DNA of 33,757 bases from an uncultured Granulosicoccaceae bacterium (GTDB lineage Bacteria; Pseudomonadota; Gammaproteobacteria; Granulosicoccales; Granulosicoccaceae). Positions 1-10,707 of this stretch are shown here, in pieces. The notes under the pieces are model-generated. The model did not search any database. It was not told where the DNA came from and was given only the letters and a program-made list of their open reading frames with translations. The position numbers were made by a program, and so were the translations under genes. Positions within the stretch are counted from its first letter, which is position 1; each line of letters opens with the position of its first letter. Location of the stretch: contig CALHNS010000045.1 in assembly GCA_938035125.1 (NCBI GenBank), forward strand, positions 1 to 33,757, written 5' to 3'.

Positions 1-798
1 GGTTGCGGCGTGAATTAATGCAGAAATAGGTGTTGGACCTTCCATTGAATCGGGCAGCCAAACGTGCAAGGGAACCTGTGCCGACTTACCCATCGCGCCA
101 ACGAACAGCAAAATACACATCACCGACATCACGCTCCATTCCGCGGTGCCGAAAATATTGATGGTTTGCCCCACGATGCTGGGCGCTGCAGCAAATGCAT
201 CTTCATAAGATAAGCTGTTGGTGTAAAGCACAACCGCACCAATGCCCAGCAGAAAACCAAAATCGCCAACGCGATTAACCAAGAACGCTTTCATGTTGGC
301 AAACACAGCGGTTTCTTTTTTATACCAAAAGCCAATCAACAAGTAGGACACCAAGCCAACCGCTTCCCAACCGAAGAACAGTTGCAGAAAATTGTTGGAC
401 ATAACCAACATAAGCATGGAGAACGTAAACAGTGAGATGTAACTGAAGAAGCGGGTGTAGCCTGGGTCTTCTTCCATGTAACCGATGGTGTAGATGTGAA
501 CCATTAAGGACACAAAGGTAACCACCAACATCATCATAACGGTGAGGTTATCAACCAAAAAGCCAATTTCAAACTTTAGGTTGCCGCTAACCATCCAGGT
601 GTACAGCGTTTCGTTATAAGGAGCCGCATCACCTACCACGACGATAAAAAAGGCAATAACTGATAACGCAAACGATATGGCAACACCACCGATGGTGGCT
701 CGGTGCGAATTCACGCGGCCTAATTTATGCCCGAATAAACCTGCGGCAATGGATGCGATTAACGGCGCTAGTGGAATAAGCGTGTAGAAAAATTTCAT
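1..798 (-). CDS. nuoL: NADH-quinone oxidoreductase subunit L (partial, N-terminal 266 residues)
   Basis: Membrane-arm subunit of complex I, an antiporter-like proton-pumping subunit in the inner membrane. The reading frame is open from an ATG at 798 to the window edge, giving 266 of roughly 600+ residues; the C-terminal half lies outside. Visible family signatures are the N-terminal MKFFYTLIPLAPLIAS, the run MVVTFVSLMVHIYTIGYM, FFGWEAVGLVSYLLIGFW (with the conserved Glu of the antiporter fold) and the stretch MEGPTPISALIHAAT just before the edge. It follows nuoK by 7 bases in the same operon. Truncation is by the window end, not by mutation. Confidence 0.97.
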   Translation of the reverse strand, partial: MKFFYTLIPLAPLIASIAAGLFGHKLGRVNSHRATIGGVAISFALSVIAFFIVVVGDAAPYNETLYTWMVSGNLKFEIGFLVDNLTVMMMLVVTFVSLMVHIYTIGYMEEDPGYTRFFSYISLFTFSMLMLVMSNNFLQLFFGWEAVGLVSYLLIGFWYKKETAVFANMKAFLVNRVGDFGFLLGIGAVVLYTNSLSYEDAFAAAPSIVGQTINIFGTAEWSVMSVMCILLFVGAMGKSAQVPLHVWLPDSMEGPTPISALIHAAT

Positions 799-805
799 TA
801 GCCGC

Positions 806-1111
806 CTACCCTTTCAATCGATCAAGATCAGCCACGTTAATGGTTGATCGGTTACGGAACAGCACCACCAAAATGGCGAGCCCGATGGCCGCTTCAGCTG
901 CTGCCACCGTCAAAATAAAGAACACGAAAATCTGCCCTGCGCCGTCTTCAAGAAAACGACTGAACGCCACAAAGTTCATGTTCACCGATAACAACATCAA
1001 TTCGATGGACATCAGCAAGATGATGACGTTTTTACGGTTTAAGAAAATGCCCACCATCGACAAACAAAACAAGATGGCACCGAGGGTTAAATAATGCGGT
1101 AATGAAATCAT
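806..1111 (-). CDS. nuoK: NADH-quinone oxidoreductase subunit K
   Basis: Small three-helix membrane subunit of complex I (101 residues, the usual length). The two membrane-buried glutamates needed for proton transfer in the family are present: Glu37 in [10 protein letters not shown] and Glu73 in [11 protein letters not shown] (Glu36 and Glu72 in E. coli). It lies between nuoJ and nuoL with gaps of 8 and 7 bases, so it is translated as part of the operon. Confidence 0.98.
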   Translation of the reverse strand: MISLPHYLTLGAILFCLSMVGIFLNRKNVIILLMSIELMLLSVNMNFVAFSRFLEDGAGQIFVFFILTVAAAEAAIGLAILVVLFRNRSTINVADLDRLKG

Positions 1112-1119
1112 GATATCCC

Positions 1120-1722
1120 TCAGCGCTTCTCAGAAGGCATTTGAACAACACGCAACCGGTCGGACTTTTTAACATCCACCTGCTGGTGCGGTTTTTGGTA
1201 TTTGGTGTCGGGCCGACGGCGCATAGTAAGCGCAATGGCTGCAACGATGGCCACCAATAAAATGACGGCCGCCACTTCAAATTGAAACAGATATTCGTCG
1301 TACAACAACTTGCCCAGAGCTTTGGTGTTGCTGTACTCAGGCCCTGATGGTGCTGGAATGGGGAAATTCTCGGCCTTAAAATAACGCTGAGTGAGTAGGA
1401 ACGACATTTCGATAAACATCAATAAGCCTACCGCAGCGCCCCAAGGCAGGTACTTAACGAAACCTTCTCTTAATGGCTCTACGTTTACATCCAGCATCAT
1501 AACGACAAATAAGAACAGCACCATCACAGCCCCAACGTACACAAGCACCAGAGTGATGGCTAAAAATTCTGCTTCTAATAACATCCAGATGCAGGCTGTG
1601 CTGAAAAACGTTAGCACCAGAAACATGGCAGCGAACACAGGATTACTCACGGTGATTACGCGTGCTGCGCCAAACACCGTTATCGCTGCAAACACATAAA
1701 ACAAAAACAGTTCAAAACTCAC
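1120..1722 (-). CDS. nuoJ: NADH-quinone oxidoreductase subunit J
   Basis: Membrane-arm subunit of complex I, 200 residues, with five predicted hydrophobic helices (about residues 5-22, 28-48, 53-75, 90-110, 145-165) and the conserved [19 protein letters not shown] segment that contains the pi-bulge helix of the family. The start is a GTG at 1722, supported by a strong Shine-Dalgarno GAGGAG seven bases upstream. The C-terminal tail of about 30 residues is basic and cytoplasmic in character. It sits between nuoI (26-base gap) and nuoK (8-base gap). Confidence 0.97.
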   Translation of the reverse strand: MSFELFLFYVFAAITVFGAARVITVSNPVFAAMFLVLTFFSTACIWMLLEAEFLAITLVLVYVGAVMVLFLFVVMMLDVNVEPLREGFVKYLPWGAAVGLLMFIEMSFLLTQRYFKAENFPIPAPSGPEYSNTKALGKLLYDEYLFQFEVAAVILLVAIVAAIALTMRRRPDTKYQKPHQQVDVKKSDRLRVVQMPSEKR

Positions 1723-1748
1723 AGTTGAGCTCCTCGTTTACGCAGCGC

Positions 1749-2240
1749 TTAACGGAATGCAGAATCAGCAGCACGATCGGCTGCGATTTGCGTTTCGTAC
1801 TTATCGCCAATGGCGAGAAGCTTATCTTTGGTCATGATTTGCTCGCCACGGTTTTCAAAGTGATACTCGAACACGCGAGTTTCCACAATGGAATCCACTG
1901 GGCAGGCCTCTTCACAGAAACCACAAAAAATGCATTTGAATAAATCGATGTCATAACGTGTGGTTCGGCGCGTGCCGTCTTCACGTTGTTCTGAATCGAT
2001 AGTGATGGCCAATGCGGGGCATACGGCTTCACACAGTTTGCACGCTATGCATCGCTCTTCCCCATTGGGGTAACGACGTAACGCATGAAGCCCACGAAAA
2101 CGATGCGATTGCGGCGTTTTCTCTTCAGGATATTGAATGGTGATGCCTTTGGACACGAAATATCGGCCCGTTAAGCTCATACCTTTCAATAGCTCCCACA
2201 GAGTGAAGCTTTTAACGTACTTAGACAGTTGTGATGTCAT
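1749..2240 (-). CDS. nuoI: NADH-quinone oxidoreductase subunit I (2x[4Fe-4S])
   Basis: Peripheral-arm ferredoxin-like subunit that carries clusters N6a and N6b and passes electrons towards the quinone site. Both cysteine motifs are intact: [12 protein letters not shown] and [12 protein letters not shown]. The chosen start is ATG at 2240 (163 residues), because an AGG lies nine bases upstream. A TTG at 2249 would add three residues and overlap the nuoH stop, but has no usable ribosome site. Translational coupling to nuoH is likely given the 5-base gap. Confidence 0.97.
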   Translation of the reverse strand: MTSQLSKYVKSFTLWELLKGMSLTGRYFVSKGITIQYPEEKTPQSHRFRGLHALRRYPNGEERCIACKLCEAVCPALAITIDSEQREDGTRRTTRYDIDLFKCIFCGFCEEACPVDSIVETRVFEYHFENRGEQIMTKDKLLAIGDKYETQIAADRAADSAFR

Positions 2241-2245
2241 AGATA

Positions 2246-3265
2246 TCAACCTGTCACACCGGAGCGGATGTCAAACCACGGCCCGATGTCAAAGTAAATG
2301 GCGAAGCCGACCACCGCGATCCAAACGATAGTGACCGGAATGAACACTTTCCAACCCAAGCGCATGATTTGGTCATAGCGGTAGCGTGGGAATGTGGCGC
2401 GAAACCATAAGAAGAAGAACAGCATCACAGCGGTTTTAATAAAGAACCAATGGATACCGTCAGGGATGAAGCCGATGGGCGATAACCAGCCACCCAGGAA
2501 CATCACCACAGCCAATACAGAAATCATGATCATATTGGCGTATTCAGCTAAAAAGAATACGGCGAATGCCATGCCTGAATAATCAACGTGGAAACCCGCA
2601 ACAATTTCTGATTCACCTTCGGCAACATCGAAAGGTGCACGGTTAGTTTCTGCCACACCCGAGATGAAATAAACGACCGCCAACGGGAACAATGGAATAA
2701 GGAACCAACTAAAGAAGCCGCCCTCTTGCGCTCGAACAATTTCGCCCAAGTTCAAGCTACCGGCAACCATCAACACACCAATGAGCGCAAAACCCATGGC
2801 AATTTCATAAGCCACAATTTGCGCTGCCGATCGCATGGCACCTAGAAATGCGTACTTAGAGTTAGATGCCCAACCCGCAATGATGACGCCATATACACCA
2901 ATGGATGTCATGGCCAAGACATACAGAAGCCCTGCGTTGATATCAGCCAGTACTAAACCATCAGTGAATGGCACAACGGCCCAAGCTGCAAACGCTGGTG
3001 CTAACGATAAGACTGGTGCTACTAAAAATAAGAAACGAGAAGAATTCGTTGGAACGATGACTTCTTTGGTTAATAGCTTGAATAAATCAGCAAACGGTTG
3101 TCCAAGCCCTTTCCAGCCCACACGATTAGGACCGACACGAACTTGCATTGAGCCAATAACTTTTCGCTCGGCAAGCGTTAAGTAAGCCACCGAGATCAGT
3201 AGCGGCAATATGATCGCAACGATCTTTAGAGTCGTTGTGATGAGTAGTAGTAACGCATCTAGCAT
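2246..3265 (-). CDS. nuoH: NADH-quinone oxidoreductase subunit H
   Basis: Membrane subunit at the junction of the two arms of complex I, forming part of the quinone chamber. It has 339 residues and eight or more hydrophobic helices. Conserved blocks are [20 protein letters not shown] near residues 32-51 and [20 protein letters not shown], with the charged loop facing the quinone channel. The ATG shares one base with the nuoG stop codon (TGATG), which indicates coupled translation. Confidence 0.98.
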   Translation of the reverse strand: MLDALLLLITTTLKIVAIILPLLISVAYLTLAERKVIGSMQVRVGPNRVGWKGLGQPFADLFKLLTKEVIVPTNSSRFLFLVAPVLSLAPAFAAWAVVPFTDGLVLADINAGLLYVLAMTSIGVYGVIIAGWASNSKYAFLGAMRSAAQIVAYEIAMGFALIGVLMVAGSLNLGEIVRAQEGGFFSWFLIPLFPLAVVYFISGVAETNRAPFDVAEGESEIVAGFHVDYSGMAFAVFFLAEYANMIMISVLAVVMFLGGWLSPIGFIPDGIHWFFIKTAVMLFFFLWFRATFPRYRYDQIMRLGWKVFIPVTIVWIAVVGFAIYFDIGPWFDIRSGVTG

Positions 3266-5616
3266 CAGGCTTTACTCACATCAATGGGGCCGAACAAATC
3301 ACCCAGTTCAGCCGTTTCAGGAAGCCCCATAGGCACCCAAACACACCCTTCTGGCACATCGTTATCGGCTTTCGCAGGCAATGTAACCGCTGATCCATTT
3401 TGGCTAACCAGCACATTGTCGCCGTCGCTTAGCGAATGCTTAACCAGTTCAGCATCGGACATAAACGCAAAGGCTTGCTTACCGTCTGCGGTTTTTTGCA
3501 ATGGCTTTGAACGTCGAACCAAAGGATCGGTGGCATAGATTGGCGTCTCGCCAGCCCGCATTAATCCGGTGCCTACATCACCTGAATATTTCAACGAAGG
3601 CATATTGGTTAAGTTATTCAGTTCAATCGATGAACACGCCTTGGCTAATTCTCGCGCCACAGCTTCAGGGCTGTCATAGCCAAAACCATCCAAATTTAAA
3701 CTTTCTGCCAGAACTCGAAACACCTTCCATGCTGGCCGTGCATCACCTGGTGGGGGCACAGAACCCGAACTGGCTTGCCACATACCGGCTGCGTTTACGT
3801 ATGTACCAAAAGCTTCTGCAAAGGTTGCTAACGGAAGAATTACATCAGCAGAAGTTTGCAAAGAATTAGTCATGAAAGAGCTAAGCGCTACAACTGAATT
3901 CGCTTTGGCTAATGCATCGGTTGCGTGCGCAGGGTTTGCCGCATCAAACTCAACTTCAGTGCCTACAAGTAAGTAGTGTTTCATACCACCGTTAAGCATC
4001 TCACCAGCGTTTTTACCTTGCTTCGACGCCGACTGACCACCCGGCTCGCGATGTGGCACAACACCTGCCAACCAAGCCCCTGCCGTGTTGGCACGTTCAG
4101 GCAATAAACTTAACGTGGCACCAGTGGCTTTTGCTAACGCAATAGACAACGCCAACAATTGACTGTAAGAAGGATGTTGTACCGCGATGTTACCCAGCAT
4201 AACCGCCGAACGCTCACCGTTCTTCAATGCATCGGCTATGCGTTTGTGGTAATCAGTCGCTGTTATCGGCGGCGCATCGGATAAGCCAGACACATCAGCA
4301 CCCGCAGCTGAACATACGCCCAATAACTCAGCCACCATGTTGTCGTAACGTGTGGCGATATTATCGGCTGCATCGAAATGCAATGGAAAGTGCTTGGGGT
4401 TAATAAAGTTTATCGATGCCCCTGCGTTGGCAGACTTTCGCAAACGAAGGGCCGCAATAGGCTGATCTTTACGAATGTTGGAGCCAATAAGTAACGCACT
4501 GTTCAGCGTTTCTAAATCGTTTAACTGCATGCCCAACCACGGCATGATTGGCGCACCCTCATCACCGGAGAAATCACTTTGACCTAAACGGTGATCGATA
4601 TGGGATGAGCCCAAGGCTCGCGCCAGTTTTTGCGTTAAAAATAATTCTTCCACTGGTAGCGAGGCTGACGCCAACACGCCTAAGTCACTACCGGCTGCCT
4701 TTAATGATGCGGCAGCGGCTTCCAAAGCTGTTGACCAATCACACGACACTAACTCACCGTTGTCATCACGAATCATTGGTGAGGTAATGCGATCTTCACT
4801 GCGAAGCCCTTGGTAGCTGAATCGATCACGATCACTGATCCAAACTTCATTCACCGCTTCGTTGTCACGCGGCACCACACGGTTAACGCGATCGCCATCC
4901 ATGTGCACAAACGTATTCGCACCCACTGAATCGTGCGGTGAAACTGCAGCACTTTGGCGCAGCTCCCATGAACGAGCTGAGTAACGTGAAGGCCGCGCGG
5001 TTAGCGCACCAACAGGACAAATATCAATAACGTTTCCTGAAACTTCTGATACCACTGATTTTTCAATGTAGGTACCGATGCGAACGTTTTCACCGCGACC
5101 GGTTGCACCTAATTCGCGGATGCCGGCAATCTCTTCACCGAATCGAACACAACGAGTGCAATGAATACAACGAGTCATTTCGGTGGCGATTAATGGACCG
5201 ATGTATTTGTCCATCACCACACGTTTACCTTCGGTGTATTGCGAGGCGCTGCCGCCATAACCCATGGCCACATCTTGCAATTCACACTCACCACCTTGAT
5301 CGCATATGGGGCAATCAAGCGGATGGTTGATTAGTAGAAATTCCATGGTGCCCTGCTGGGCTTCACGGGCTACCTTCGACTTGGTGTGAACCACCATGTC
5401 AGGCATAACCGGTGTTGCGCAGGCCGGCAAAGGTTTCGGTGCTTTTTCAACTTCCACCAAACACATGCGGCAGTTAGCAGCCACCGATAATTTTTTGTGA
5501 TAGCAGAAACGTGGCACATCTACGCCTGCCGCATCGGTAACTTCAATCAGCATCTGACCGCGCTTTGCGGTAAGTGGCTGACCGTCAACCGTAATTTGAA
5601 TGTCGTCGTCGCTCAT
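3265..5616 (-). CDS. nuoG: NADH-quinone oxidoreductase subunit G
   Basis: Large Fe-S subunit of the peripheral arm, 783 residues. Domain order: N-terminal 2Fe-2S ferredoxin domain ([20 protein letters not shown] and a later PACATPV), the His-Cys3 cluster motif [18 protein letters not shown] around residues 97-114, a 4Fe-4S module ([10 protein letters not shown] and the distal ICPVGALT), then a long molybdopterin-oxidoreductase-like region that is not known to bind the cofactor in complex I. The C-terminal half is divergent, as usual in this subunit. It is followed directly by nuoH with a one-base overlap. Confidence 0.97.
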   Translation of the reverse strand: MSDDDIQITVDGQPLTAKRGQMLIEVTDAAGVDVPRFCYHKKLSVAANCRMCLVEVEKAPKPLPACATPVMPDMVVHTKSKVAREAQQGTMEFLLINHPLDCPICDQGGECELQDVAMGYGGSASQYTEGKRVVMDKYIGPLIATEMTRCIHCTRCVRFGEEIAGIRELGATGRGENVRIGTYIEKSVVSEVSGNVIDICPVGALTARPSRYSARSWELRQSAAVSPHDSVGANTFVHMDGDRVNRVVPRDNEAVNEVWISDRDRFSYQGLRSEDRITSPMIRDDNGELVSCDWSTALEAAAASLKAAGSDLGVLASASLPVEELFLTQKLARALGSSHIDHRLGQSDFSGDEGAPIMPWLGMQLNDLETLNSALLIGSNIRKDQPIAALRLRKSANAGASINFINPKHFPLHFDAADNIATRYDNMVAELLGVCSAAGADVSGLSDAPPITATDYHKRIADALKNGERSAVMLGNIAVQHPSYSQLLALSIALAKATGATLSLLPERANTAGAWLAGVVPHREPGGQSASKQGKNAGEMLNGGMKHYLLVGTEVEFDAANPAHATDALAKANSVVALSSFMTNSLQTSADVILPLATFAEAFGTYVNAAGMWQASSGSVPPPGDARPAWKVFRVLAESLNLDGFGYDSPEAVARELAKACSSIELNNLTNMPSLKYSGDVGTGLMRAGETPIYATDPLVRRSKPLQKTADGKQAFAFMSDAELVKHSLSDGDNVLVSQNGSAVTLPAKADNDVPEGCVWVPMGLPETAELGDLFGPIDVSKA

Positions 5617-5646
5617 AAGCTCAAGTCGTTTCGGTTGAAGTTAGCG

Positions 5647-6948
5647 TTAAGCCGCGGTACCGAGTTTATCGGTGACCATGCTGCGCTTGTTCTCTACGTA
5701 ATATTCAAATTCGTGGCGATAGTGCTTCAACATGCCTTGCACGGGCATTGCAGCTGCATCGCCCAACGCACAAATGGTGCGCCCAGCGATTTTGCCTGCC
5801 ACATCTTCTAACTTATCAATATCTTCAGGTAAGCCTTGGCCTTCTACAATGCGCGTCAGCATGCGATACAACCAACCCGTACCTTCGCGGCACGGCGTGC
5901 ACTGGCCACAACTTTCAGAATAATAAAAGCGCGAAATTCTTCTAAGCGCTTGCACCATGCAGGTGGTTTCGTTCATCACGATCACCGCGCCAGAACCCAG
6001 CATTGAACCCACAGTGCCAATGGAGTCGTAGTCCATATTGATTTGCATCATTTGATCACCTGGCACAACCGGTACTGATGAACCACCTGGGATAACCGCT
6101 TTCAATGGAATACCGTCTTTCATACCGCCAGCAAGTTCTAGTAAGGAGGCGAAAGGCGTTCCTAAATTTATTTCAAAGTTACCCGGTGCTGCCACATGAC
6201 CCGAGACAGAAAAGCATTTCTGACCACCGGCTTTTTCAATGCCCATGTCAGCAAACCATTGCGCGCCGTTACGAATAATGGCAGGCACAGACGATACGCT
6301 TTCGGTGTTGTTAATGGTGGTCGGTTTGCCGTACAAACCATAACCTGCAGGAAACGGTGGTTTAAATCGAGGCTGGCCTTTCTTACCTTCTAATGATTCT
6401 AATAATGCTGTTTCTTCACCGCAGATGTACGCCCCGGCACCTAGGGTTCCAATCACATCGATACTGATGTCGGAACCTAAAATATTTTTACCCACGTAAC
6501 CGTGTTCGTAAGCTTCTTTTAATGCGTGCTGAAAGTTTTTATAAACTTCGTCCATGAACTCACCGCGCATGTAGTTATAAGCCACCGATGCACGGATGGC
6601 GTAGGCACCGATAACCATGCCTTCAACCAAAGCATGCGGGTTAAAACGAATTAAGTCGCGGTCTTTGCACGTACCGGGTTCTGATTCATCCGAATTCACC
6701 ACAAAATAGCTTTGCGGGCTTTCTTTCGGCATGAAGCTCCATTTCAAACCCGTTGGGAACCCTGCCCCACCTCGGCCGCGCAAACCCGAGGCTTTAACCA
6801 CCTCTACCACATCATCGGGTGTCATCTTTTCTTCGACGATTTTACGAAGGGCTTTATATCCGCCAATTTTCAAGTAGTTTTCGTACGTCCACGGCTCATC
6901 GAAATGACGCGTGGTGTAGCAAACCTGGTTTTGAAGAAGCTCAGCCAT
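5647..6948 (-). CDS. nuoF: NADH-quinone oxidoreductase subunit F (FMN, NADH site)
   Basis: The subunit that binds NADH and FMN and holds cluster N3, where electrons enter complex I; 433 residues, normal length. Visible motifs are the glycine-rich FMN/NADH loop GLRGRGGAGFPTGLKW (about residues 54-69), the segment GAGAYICGEETALLESLEG, and the cluster motif SCGQCTPCREGTGW with its distal cysteine in the later segment TICALGDAAA. It lies between nuoE (26-base gap) and nuoG (30-base gap). Confidence 0.98.
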   Translation of the reverse strand: MAELLQNQVCYTTRHFDEPWTYENYLKIGGYKALRKIVEEKMTPDDVVEVVKASGLRGRGGAGFPTGLKWSFMPKESPQSYFVVNSDESEPGTCKDRDLIRFNPHALVEGMVIGAYAIRASVAYNYMRGEFMDEVYKNFQHALKEAYEHGYVGKNILGSDISIDVIGTLGAGAYICGEETALLESLEGKKGQPRFKPPFPAGYGLYGKPTTINNTESVSSVPAIIRNGAQWFADMGIEKAGGQKCFSVSGHVAAPGNFEINLGTPFASLLELAGGMKDGIPLKAVIPGGSSVPVVPGDQMMQINMDYDSIGTVGSMLGSGAVIVMNETTCMVQALRRISRFYYSESCGQCTPCREGTGWLYRMLTRIVEGQGLPEDIDKLEDVAGKIAGRTICALGDAAAMPVQGMLKHYRHEFEYYVENKRSMVTDKLGTAA

Positions 6949-6974
6949 TTGTTAGTTCCTAGTAAACGAGGTGC

Positions 6975-7511
6975 TTAGTGGTCTACAGTATCGCCAAGAT
7001 TATCTAAAATCTTGTCAACCTTTTCAGGGGTTAGGCCGGTGTAGTACTTATGGTTTACTTGCATCATTGGGCCACCGGCACAAGCGGCCAAACACTCTTC
7101 TTCCACTTTCAAATAGATTTTTCCATCGGGCGTGGATTCACCTAATTTGATGCCGTATTTGTTTTCCACATGATTCACGATGGTGTCAGAACCCATCAAC
7201 ATGCAACTGATGTTGGTACAGATAGCCACGCAGTGTTTGCCTACAGGCTTGGTTTCAAACATAGAGTAGAAACTTGCTACTTCATACACCGCGATGGGTG
7301 GCATCTCTAACATCACCGCAACCGCATCCATCAGTTCAGTTGTTAGAAAACCTTCGTTTTGGTGCTGCGCGGTTTGCAAAGAACCCAACACCGCACTTTG
7401 TTTTTGATCGTCAGGGAAACGACTCATCCAATCGCGAATTTCAGCCATCGAGTGCTCGGACAACACGTCGGCTGGATTGGGTAATGTTATGTCTGAAGGA
7501 ACTGTGCTCAT
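6975..7511 (-). CDS. nuoE: NADH-quinone oxidoreductase subunit E (2Fe-2S)
   Basis: Thioredoxin-fold subunit with the N1a [2Fe-2S] cluster, partner of NuoF in the NADH dehydrogenase module. The four ligands are visible as CTNISC followed by EECLAACAGGPMM (C-x4-C ... C-x3-C). It has 178 residues. The N-terminal helical region (MAEIRDWMSRFPDDQKQSAV) matches the family. Confidence 0.97.
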   Translation of the reverse strand: MSTVPSDITLPNPADVLSEHSMAEIRDWMSRFPDDQKQSAVLGSLQTAQHQNEGFLTTELMDAVAVMLEMPPIAVYEVASFYSMFETKPVGKHCVAICTNISCMLMGSDTIVNHVENKYGIKLGESTPDGKIYLKVEEECLAACAGGPMMQVNHKYYTGLTPEKVDKILDNLGDTVDH

Positions 7512-7557
7512 GAATTACTCTACTTGGAAGACTTTCTTTTCGCCTATGTGCAGTCGG

Positions 7558-8811
7558 TTATCGATCCACTTCGCCGAATACGATGTCTTGCGTGCCAATG
7601 ATGGCTACCACATCCGACAACATGTGCCCTCTGGCCATTTCATCCATCGCCGCCATGTGAGCAAAACCCGGTGCCCGCACTTTTAAGCGATAAGGTTTAT
7701 TAGCCCCATCAGAAATTAAATAACAACCAAACTCACCTTTCGGGTGTTCAACCGCGGCATAAGATTCGCCCGCAGGCAAACAAAACCCTTCAGTAAACAG
7801 TTTGAAATGGTGAATCAGTGCTTCCATATCGCCCTTCATATCAGCACGTCGCGGTGGTGATACTTTGTGATCTTCGGTGAGTACTGGGCCTGGGTTTGCG
7901 CGTAGCCAAGTGATGCACTGTTCAATGATGCGTGTGGACTGGCGCATCTCTTCCACGCGTACCAAGTAACGATCGTAGCAATCGCCGTTGGTGCCCACTG
8001 GAATATCAAAATCCATTCGATCGTACACTTCATACGGTTGTTTTTTTCGTAAGTCCCATTCGATACCACTGCCGCGAAGCATGGCACCGGTAAAGCCTAA
8101 TTGCAGTGCTCGTTCTGGCGTAACCACGCCAATACCCACAAGCCGTTGTTTCCAAATTCGGTTATCAGTTAGAAGCGTTTCATACTCATCGATTAACCCA
8201 GGGAATCGTTTGCAGAAGTCTTCAATGAAATCCAGCATAGAGCCACCGCGCGCTTCGTTTAATTTCGACGCGTTTGCTTTACTTCTCCAACGTGATTCTT
8301 CGTACTGCGGCATGGTATCGGGTAAATCACGCGATACACCACCGGGGCGATAGTAGGTGGCGTGTAAACGGGCACCTGATACCGCTTCGTAGCAGTCCAT
8401 TAAATCTTCACGCTCGCGGAAGCAATATAAGAACATGCTCATCGCGCCAACGTCTAAGCCGTGTGCGCCTAACCACATCAAATGGTTAAGGATGCGCGTA
8501 ATTTCATCGAACATAACGCGGATGTACTGCGCTCGTTCTGGCACTTCAACACCCAAAAGTTTCTCAATGGCCAACACATAACCGTGTTCGTTCACCATGG
8601 TAGAAACATAATCCAAACGATCCATGTACCCGATGGTTTGGTTATAAGGTTTACTTTCGGCTAATTTCTCGGTTCCACGATGCAAAAGCCCAATGTGTGG
8701 GTCGGCACGTTCAACCACCTCCCCATCCATCTCAAGTACCAGACGTAACACGCCGTGCGCTGCAGGATGCTGTGGACCAAAATTCAGTGTGTAGTTACGA
8801 ATCTCAGGCAT
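7558..8811 (-). CDS. nuoD: NADH-quinone oxidoreductase subunit D
   Basis: 49 kDa-type subunit, related to the large subunit of [NiFe] hydrogenases, which lines the quinone-binding site. The start chosen is ATG at 8811 (417 residues), where GGAG stands seven bases upstream and the protein begins [20 protein letters not shown], the expected family N-terminus. An upstream in-frame GTG at 8835 is less likely. The start overlaps the nuoC stop by 8 bases. Other signatures are [14 protein letters not shown] and, at the C-terminus, DIVFGEVDR. nuoC and nuoD are separate here, unlike the fused nuoCD of E. coli. Confidence 0.98.
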   Translation of the reverse strand: MPEIRNYTLNFGPQHPAAHGVLRLVLEMDGEVVERADPHIGLLHRGTEKLAESKPYNQTIGYMDRLDYVSTMVNEHGYVLAIEKLLGVEVPERAQYIRVMFDEITRILNHLMWLGAHGLDVGAMSMFLYCFREREDLMDCYEAVSGARLHATYYRPGGVSRDLPDTMPQYEESRWRSKANASKLNEARGGSMLDFIEDFCKRFPGLIDEYETLLTDNRIWKQRLVGIGVVTPERALQLGFTGAMLRGSGIEWDLRKKQPYEVYDRMDFDIPVGTNGDCYDRYLVRVEEMRQSTRIIEQCITWLRANPGPVLTEDHKVSPPRRADMKGDMEALIHHFKLFTEGFCLPAGESYAAVEHPKGEFGCYLISDGANKPYRLKVRAPGFAHMAAMDEMARGHMLSDVVAIIGTQDIVFGEVDR

Positions 8812-9523
8812 TGTCTGACTCCGCTGCCTCGCCACTTTCGAAGCGATTGTCGTCTCGGATAACTCGCGGCACTAACACACGCGGCTCAATACTGACTGGC
8901 TCGTATACCACTCGCCCTTTCACCGGATCAAAACGCATCTCAACGTTTCCGATAAGTGGGAAGTCTTTACGGAATGGATGACCGGTGAAGCCGTAATCGG
9001 TAAGGATGCGACGAAGATCGTTATGACCGTCGTACAAAATGCCGTATAGATCGAACGATTCGCGCTCATACCAATCGGCACAAGCCCAAATGCCCGTTAC
9101 CGAAGGCACAACCGGCATATCATCATCAGCCGCTGGACACACAACGCGCAATCGAACGTTGTGATCTAAAGACAATAAGTGCATGACCGATGCAAAGCGT
9201 GGCCGCGATAATTCGGAAAAATCCATATTGGCACCGAACGACAAACGACCAATGGAGTTCGAATCAACAGCGCGCGAAAAGCTAGCCTGCGACCCTTGCC
9301 CTGTTGCCCATTCGGCTTCGCCATAGGTGGCGTAATCGACACCGGCTAAATCGCTCATTTGCACAAAGGCAAATTCAGGATCGTCGCGAAGTTGGGTGCA
9401 CACTTCGATTAAGTCTTCAGGCTTAACGTGGATTTCTACCAAATCTAGCGAGATGCTGATGGTGTCGTTACCCGCAAATTTTGCCGCTAACTTATCGACC
9501 AACGCGTTTAAGTGATTGCTCAT
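8804..9523 (-). CDS. nuoC: NADH-quinone oxidoreductase subunit C
   Basis: 30 kDa-type peripheral-arm subunit, 239 residues. The diagnostic C-terminal block [19 protein letters not shown] followed by [20 protein letters not shown] is intact. An insertion of roughly 20 residues (around 65-90, with [16 protein letters not shown]) lies between the first beta strands. The gene ends inside the nuoD start region with an 8-base overlap. Confidence 0.97.
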   Translation of the reverse strand: MSNHLNALVDKLAAKFAGNDTISISLDLVEIHVKPEDLIEVCTQLRDDPEFAFVQMSDLAGVDYATYGEAEWATGQGSQASFSRAVDSNSIGRLSFGANMDFSELSRPRFASVMHLLSLDHNVRLRVVCPAADDDMPVVPSVTGIWACADWYERESFDLYGILYDGHNDLRRILTDYGFTGHPFRKDFPLIGNVEMRFDPVKGRVVYEPVSIEPRVLVPRVIRDDNRFESGEAAESDNA

Positions 9524-9535
9524 AAACGGTATTCC

Positions 9536-10012
9536 TCAGCGCGCGATAGTGCTGGTGGTGCGGATTTTCTTCTGCAATTGCAGAATGCCGTACAGCAGAG
9601 CTTCTGCTGTTGGCGGGCAACCCGGTACGTACACATCCACAGGCACGATGCGATCACAACCTCGGACCACGGCATACGAATAGTGATAGTAACCACCACC
9701 GTTGGCGCATGAGCCCATAGAAATCACCCATTTAGGATCGGGCATTTGGTCGTAAACTTTTCTTAAGGCTGGCGCCATTTTGTTCACCAACGTGCCCGCC
9801 ACAATCATTACGTCTGACTGACGTGGGCTGGGCCGAAAAATGATACCGAAGCGATCTAAATCGTATCGCGCAGCCCCGGCGTGCATCATTTCAACCGCGC
9901 AGCAAGCCAAACCAAACGTCATGGGCCACATCGAACCCGTTCGAGCCCAATTGATCAACTTATCGGCTGAAGTGGTAACAAATCCCTCTTCCAGAACGCC
10001 TTCTATTCCCAT
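9536..10012 (-). CDS. nuoB: NADH-quinone oxidoreductase subunit B
   Basis: PSST-type subunit that carries cluster N2, the last Fe-S centre before quinone. The tandem cysteines [12 protein letters not shown] and the later [10 protein letters not shown] and [14 protein letters not shown] ligands are all present. The start chosen is ATG at 10012 (158 residues), with GGAG seven bases upstream; an ATG at 10033 would add seven residues. The chosen start overlaps the end of nuoA by 10 bases. Confidence 0.98.
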   Translation of the reverse strand: MGIEGVLEEGFVTTSADKLINWARTGSMWPMTFGLACCAVEMMHAGAARYDLDRFGIIFRPSPRQSDVMIVAGTLVNKMAPALRKVYDQMPDPKWVISMGSCANGGGYYHYSYAVVRGCDRIVPVDVYVPGCPPTAEALLYGILQLQKKIRTTSTIAR

Positions 10013-10359
10013 TCTAGCGCTCCTTTTTTCCATTCGTAAATGAAGCCAATCACCAGAATGAACAGGAAGATACCCATGGCGGCAAAGGCTTCACCGGAAA
10101 TACTGTCGAGCACAACGGCCCAAGGCACTAAAAAGGCTATTTCTAAATCGAAGATGATGAACAGGATGGCTACCAAGTAATAGCGCACATCGAACTTCAT
10201 ACGAGCATCTTCAAAGGCTTCGAACCCGCACTCATAAGGGGAGTTCTTATCGGTGGTGGGATTGGATGGCCCGATGAGCCGGCCAGCGGTAAGCAGAATG
10301 CCCCCAAAGGCAAGCCCGATAACCACGAACAGTAAAACAGGAAAGTAATTGGCAAGCAC
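10003..10359 (-). CDS. nuoA: NADH-quinone oxidoreductase subunit A
   Basis: Three-helix membrane subunit of complex I and first gene of the nuo operon; 118 residues. Conserved motifs are [24 protein letters not shown] (positions 38-61, loop with the conserved Cys) and [15 protein letters not shown]. Translation begins at a GTG preceded by a strong AGGGGA Shine-Dalgarno seven bases upstream. The 200 bases between it and the tRNA-Leu gene are the natural place for the operon promoter. Confidence 0.97.
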   Translation of the reverse strand: MLANYFPVLLFVVIGLAFGGILLTAGRLIGPSNPTTDKNSPYECGFEAFEDARMKFDVRYYLVAILFIIFDLEIAFLVPWAVVLDSISGEAFAAMGIFLFILVIGFIYEWKKGALEWE

Positions 10360-10427
10360 GTGTCAGTCCCCTACGGATTCGGCCCGTTTCCAAAGACCCT
10401 TGGAAAAGACGCGAAATTAACTGCTTA

Positions 10428-10436
10428 ATTATCGCA
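10428..10436 (-). promoter_or_regulatory. candidate extended -10 promoter for the nuo operon
   Basis: On the minus strand the sequence TGCGATAAT matches an extended -10 element (TGnTATAAT) at seven of the eight fixed positions, about 70 bases before the nuoA GTG. No convincing -35 element is seen, which is compatible with an extended -10 promoter. This is a motif match only. Confidence 0.35.
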
Positions 10437-10475
10437 GATAAATAGGCGAATCGCAGGCCTAATGCGAAGGCTGGA

Positions 10476-10494
10476 TTGTTCCCTTGCGGAACAA
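10476..10494 (-). other. hairpin between tRNA-Leu and nuoA
   Basis: Perfect inverted repeat TTGTTCC / GGAACAA with a 5-base loop. It lacks a following T run, so it is not a standard intrinsic terminator. It could mark processing of the tRNA 3' trailer or form part of the nuo leader. Confidence 0.4.
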
Positions 10495-10560
10495 CCACTT
10501 GCACTGAACTCTTTCACGGTGAACGCCTAAGCGAACGCTTTCGATAAAAGCAAATATGGG

Positions 10561-10645
10561 TGGTGCCGTCGCCCGGACTCGAACCGGGACAGCTTGCGCT
10601 ACTACCCCCTCAAGATAGCGTGTCTACCAATTCCACCACGACGGC
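10561..10645 (-). tRNA. tRNA-Leu (anticodon GAG), CCA encoded
   Basis: The minus strand folds as an 85-base class II tRNA. The acceptor stem is GCCGTCG paired with CGACGGC, the D arm contains GGAATTGGTAGAC, and the anticodon stem CTATC/GGTAG holds loop TTGAGGG, giving anticodon GAG. There is a long variable arm, T arm GTCCCGGTTCGAGTCCGGG, and a 3' CCA in the DNA. A tRNA-Leu between secG and nuoA is a conserved arrangement in many gammaproteobacteria. Confidence 0.97.
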
Positions 10646-10661
10646 ATTAAATCAAGGGATC

Positions 10662-10680
10662 CGCGTCCGGACAGGACGCG
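10662..10680 (-). other. GC-rich hairpin between secG and tRNA-Leu
   Basis: Perfect 7-base-pair stem CGCGTCC / GGACGCG with loop TGTCC in the minus-strand transcript, 17 bases before the mature tRNA 5' end. No T run follows. It may act in tRNA 5' leader processing or separate secG from the tRNA; neither can be proved here. Confidence 0.4.
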
Positions 10681-10707
10681 AACTATACAACAACTAAAGA
10701 GCAAAAA

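Noticed and set aside
10476-10494. Terminator for the tRNA-Leu transcript
   Set aside because: The stem is good but no T run follows on the minus strand; recorded only as a hairpin.
10247-10504. 85-codon frame on the minus strand upstream of nuoA
   Set aside because: It overlaps nuoA out of frame and crosses the candidate promoter and hairpin; no family resemblance.
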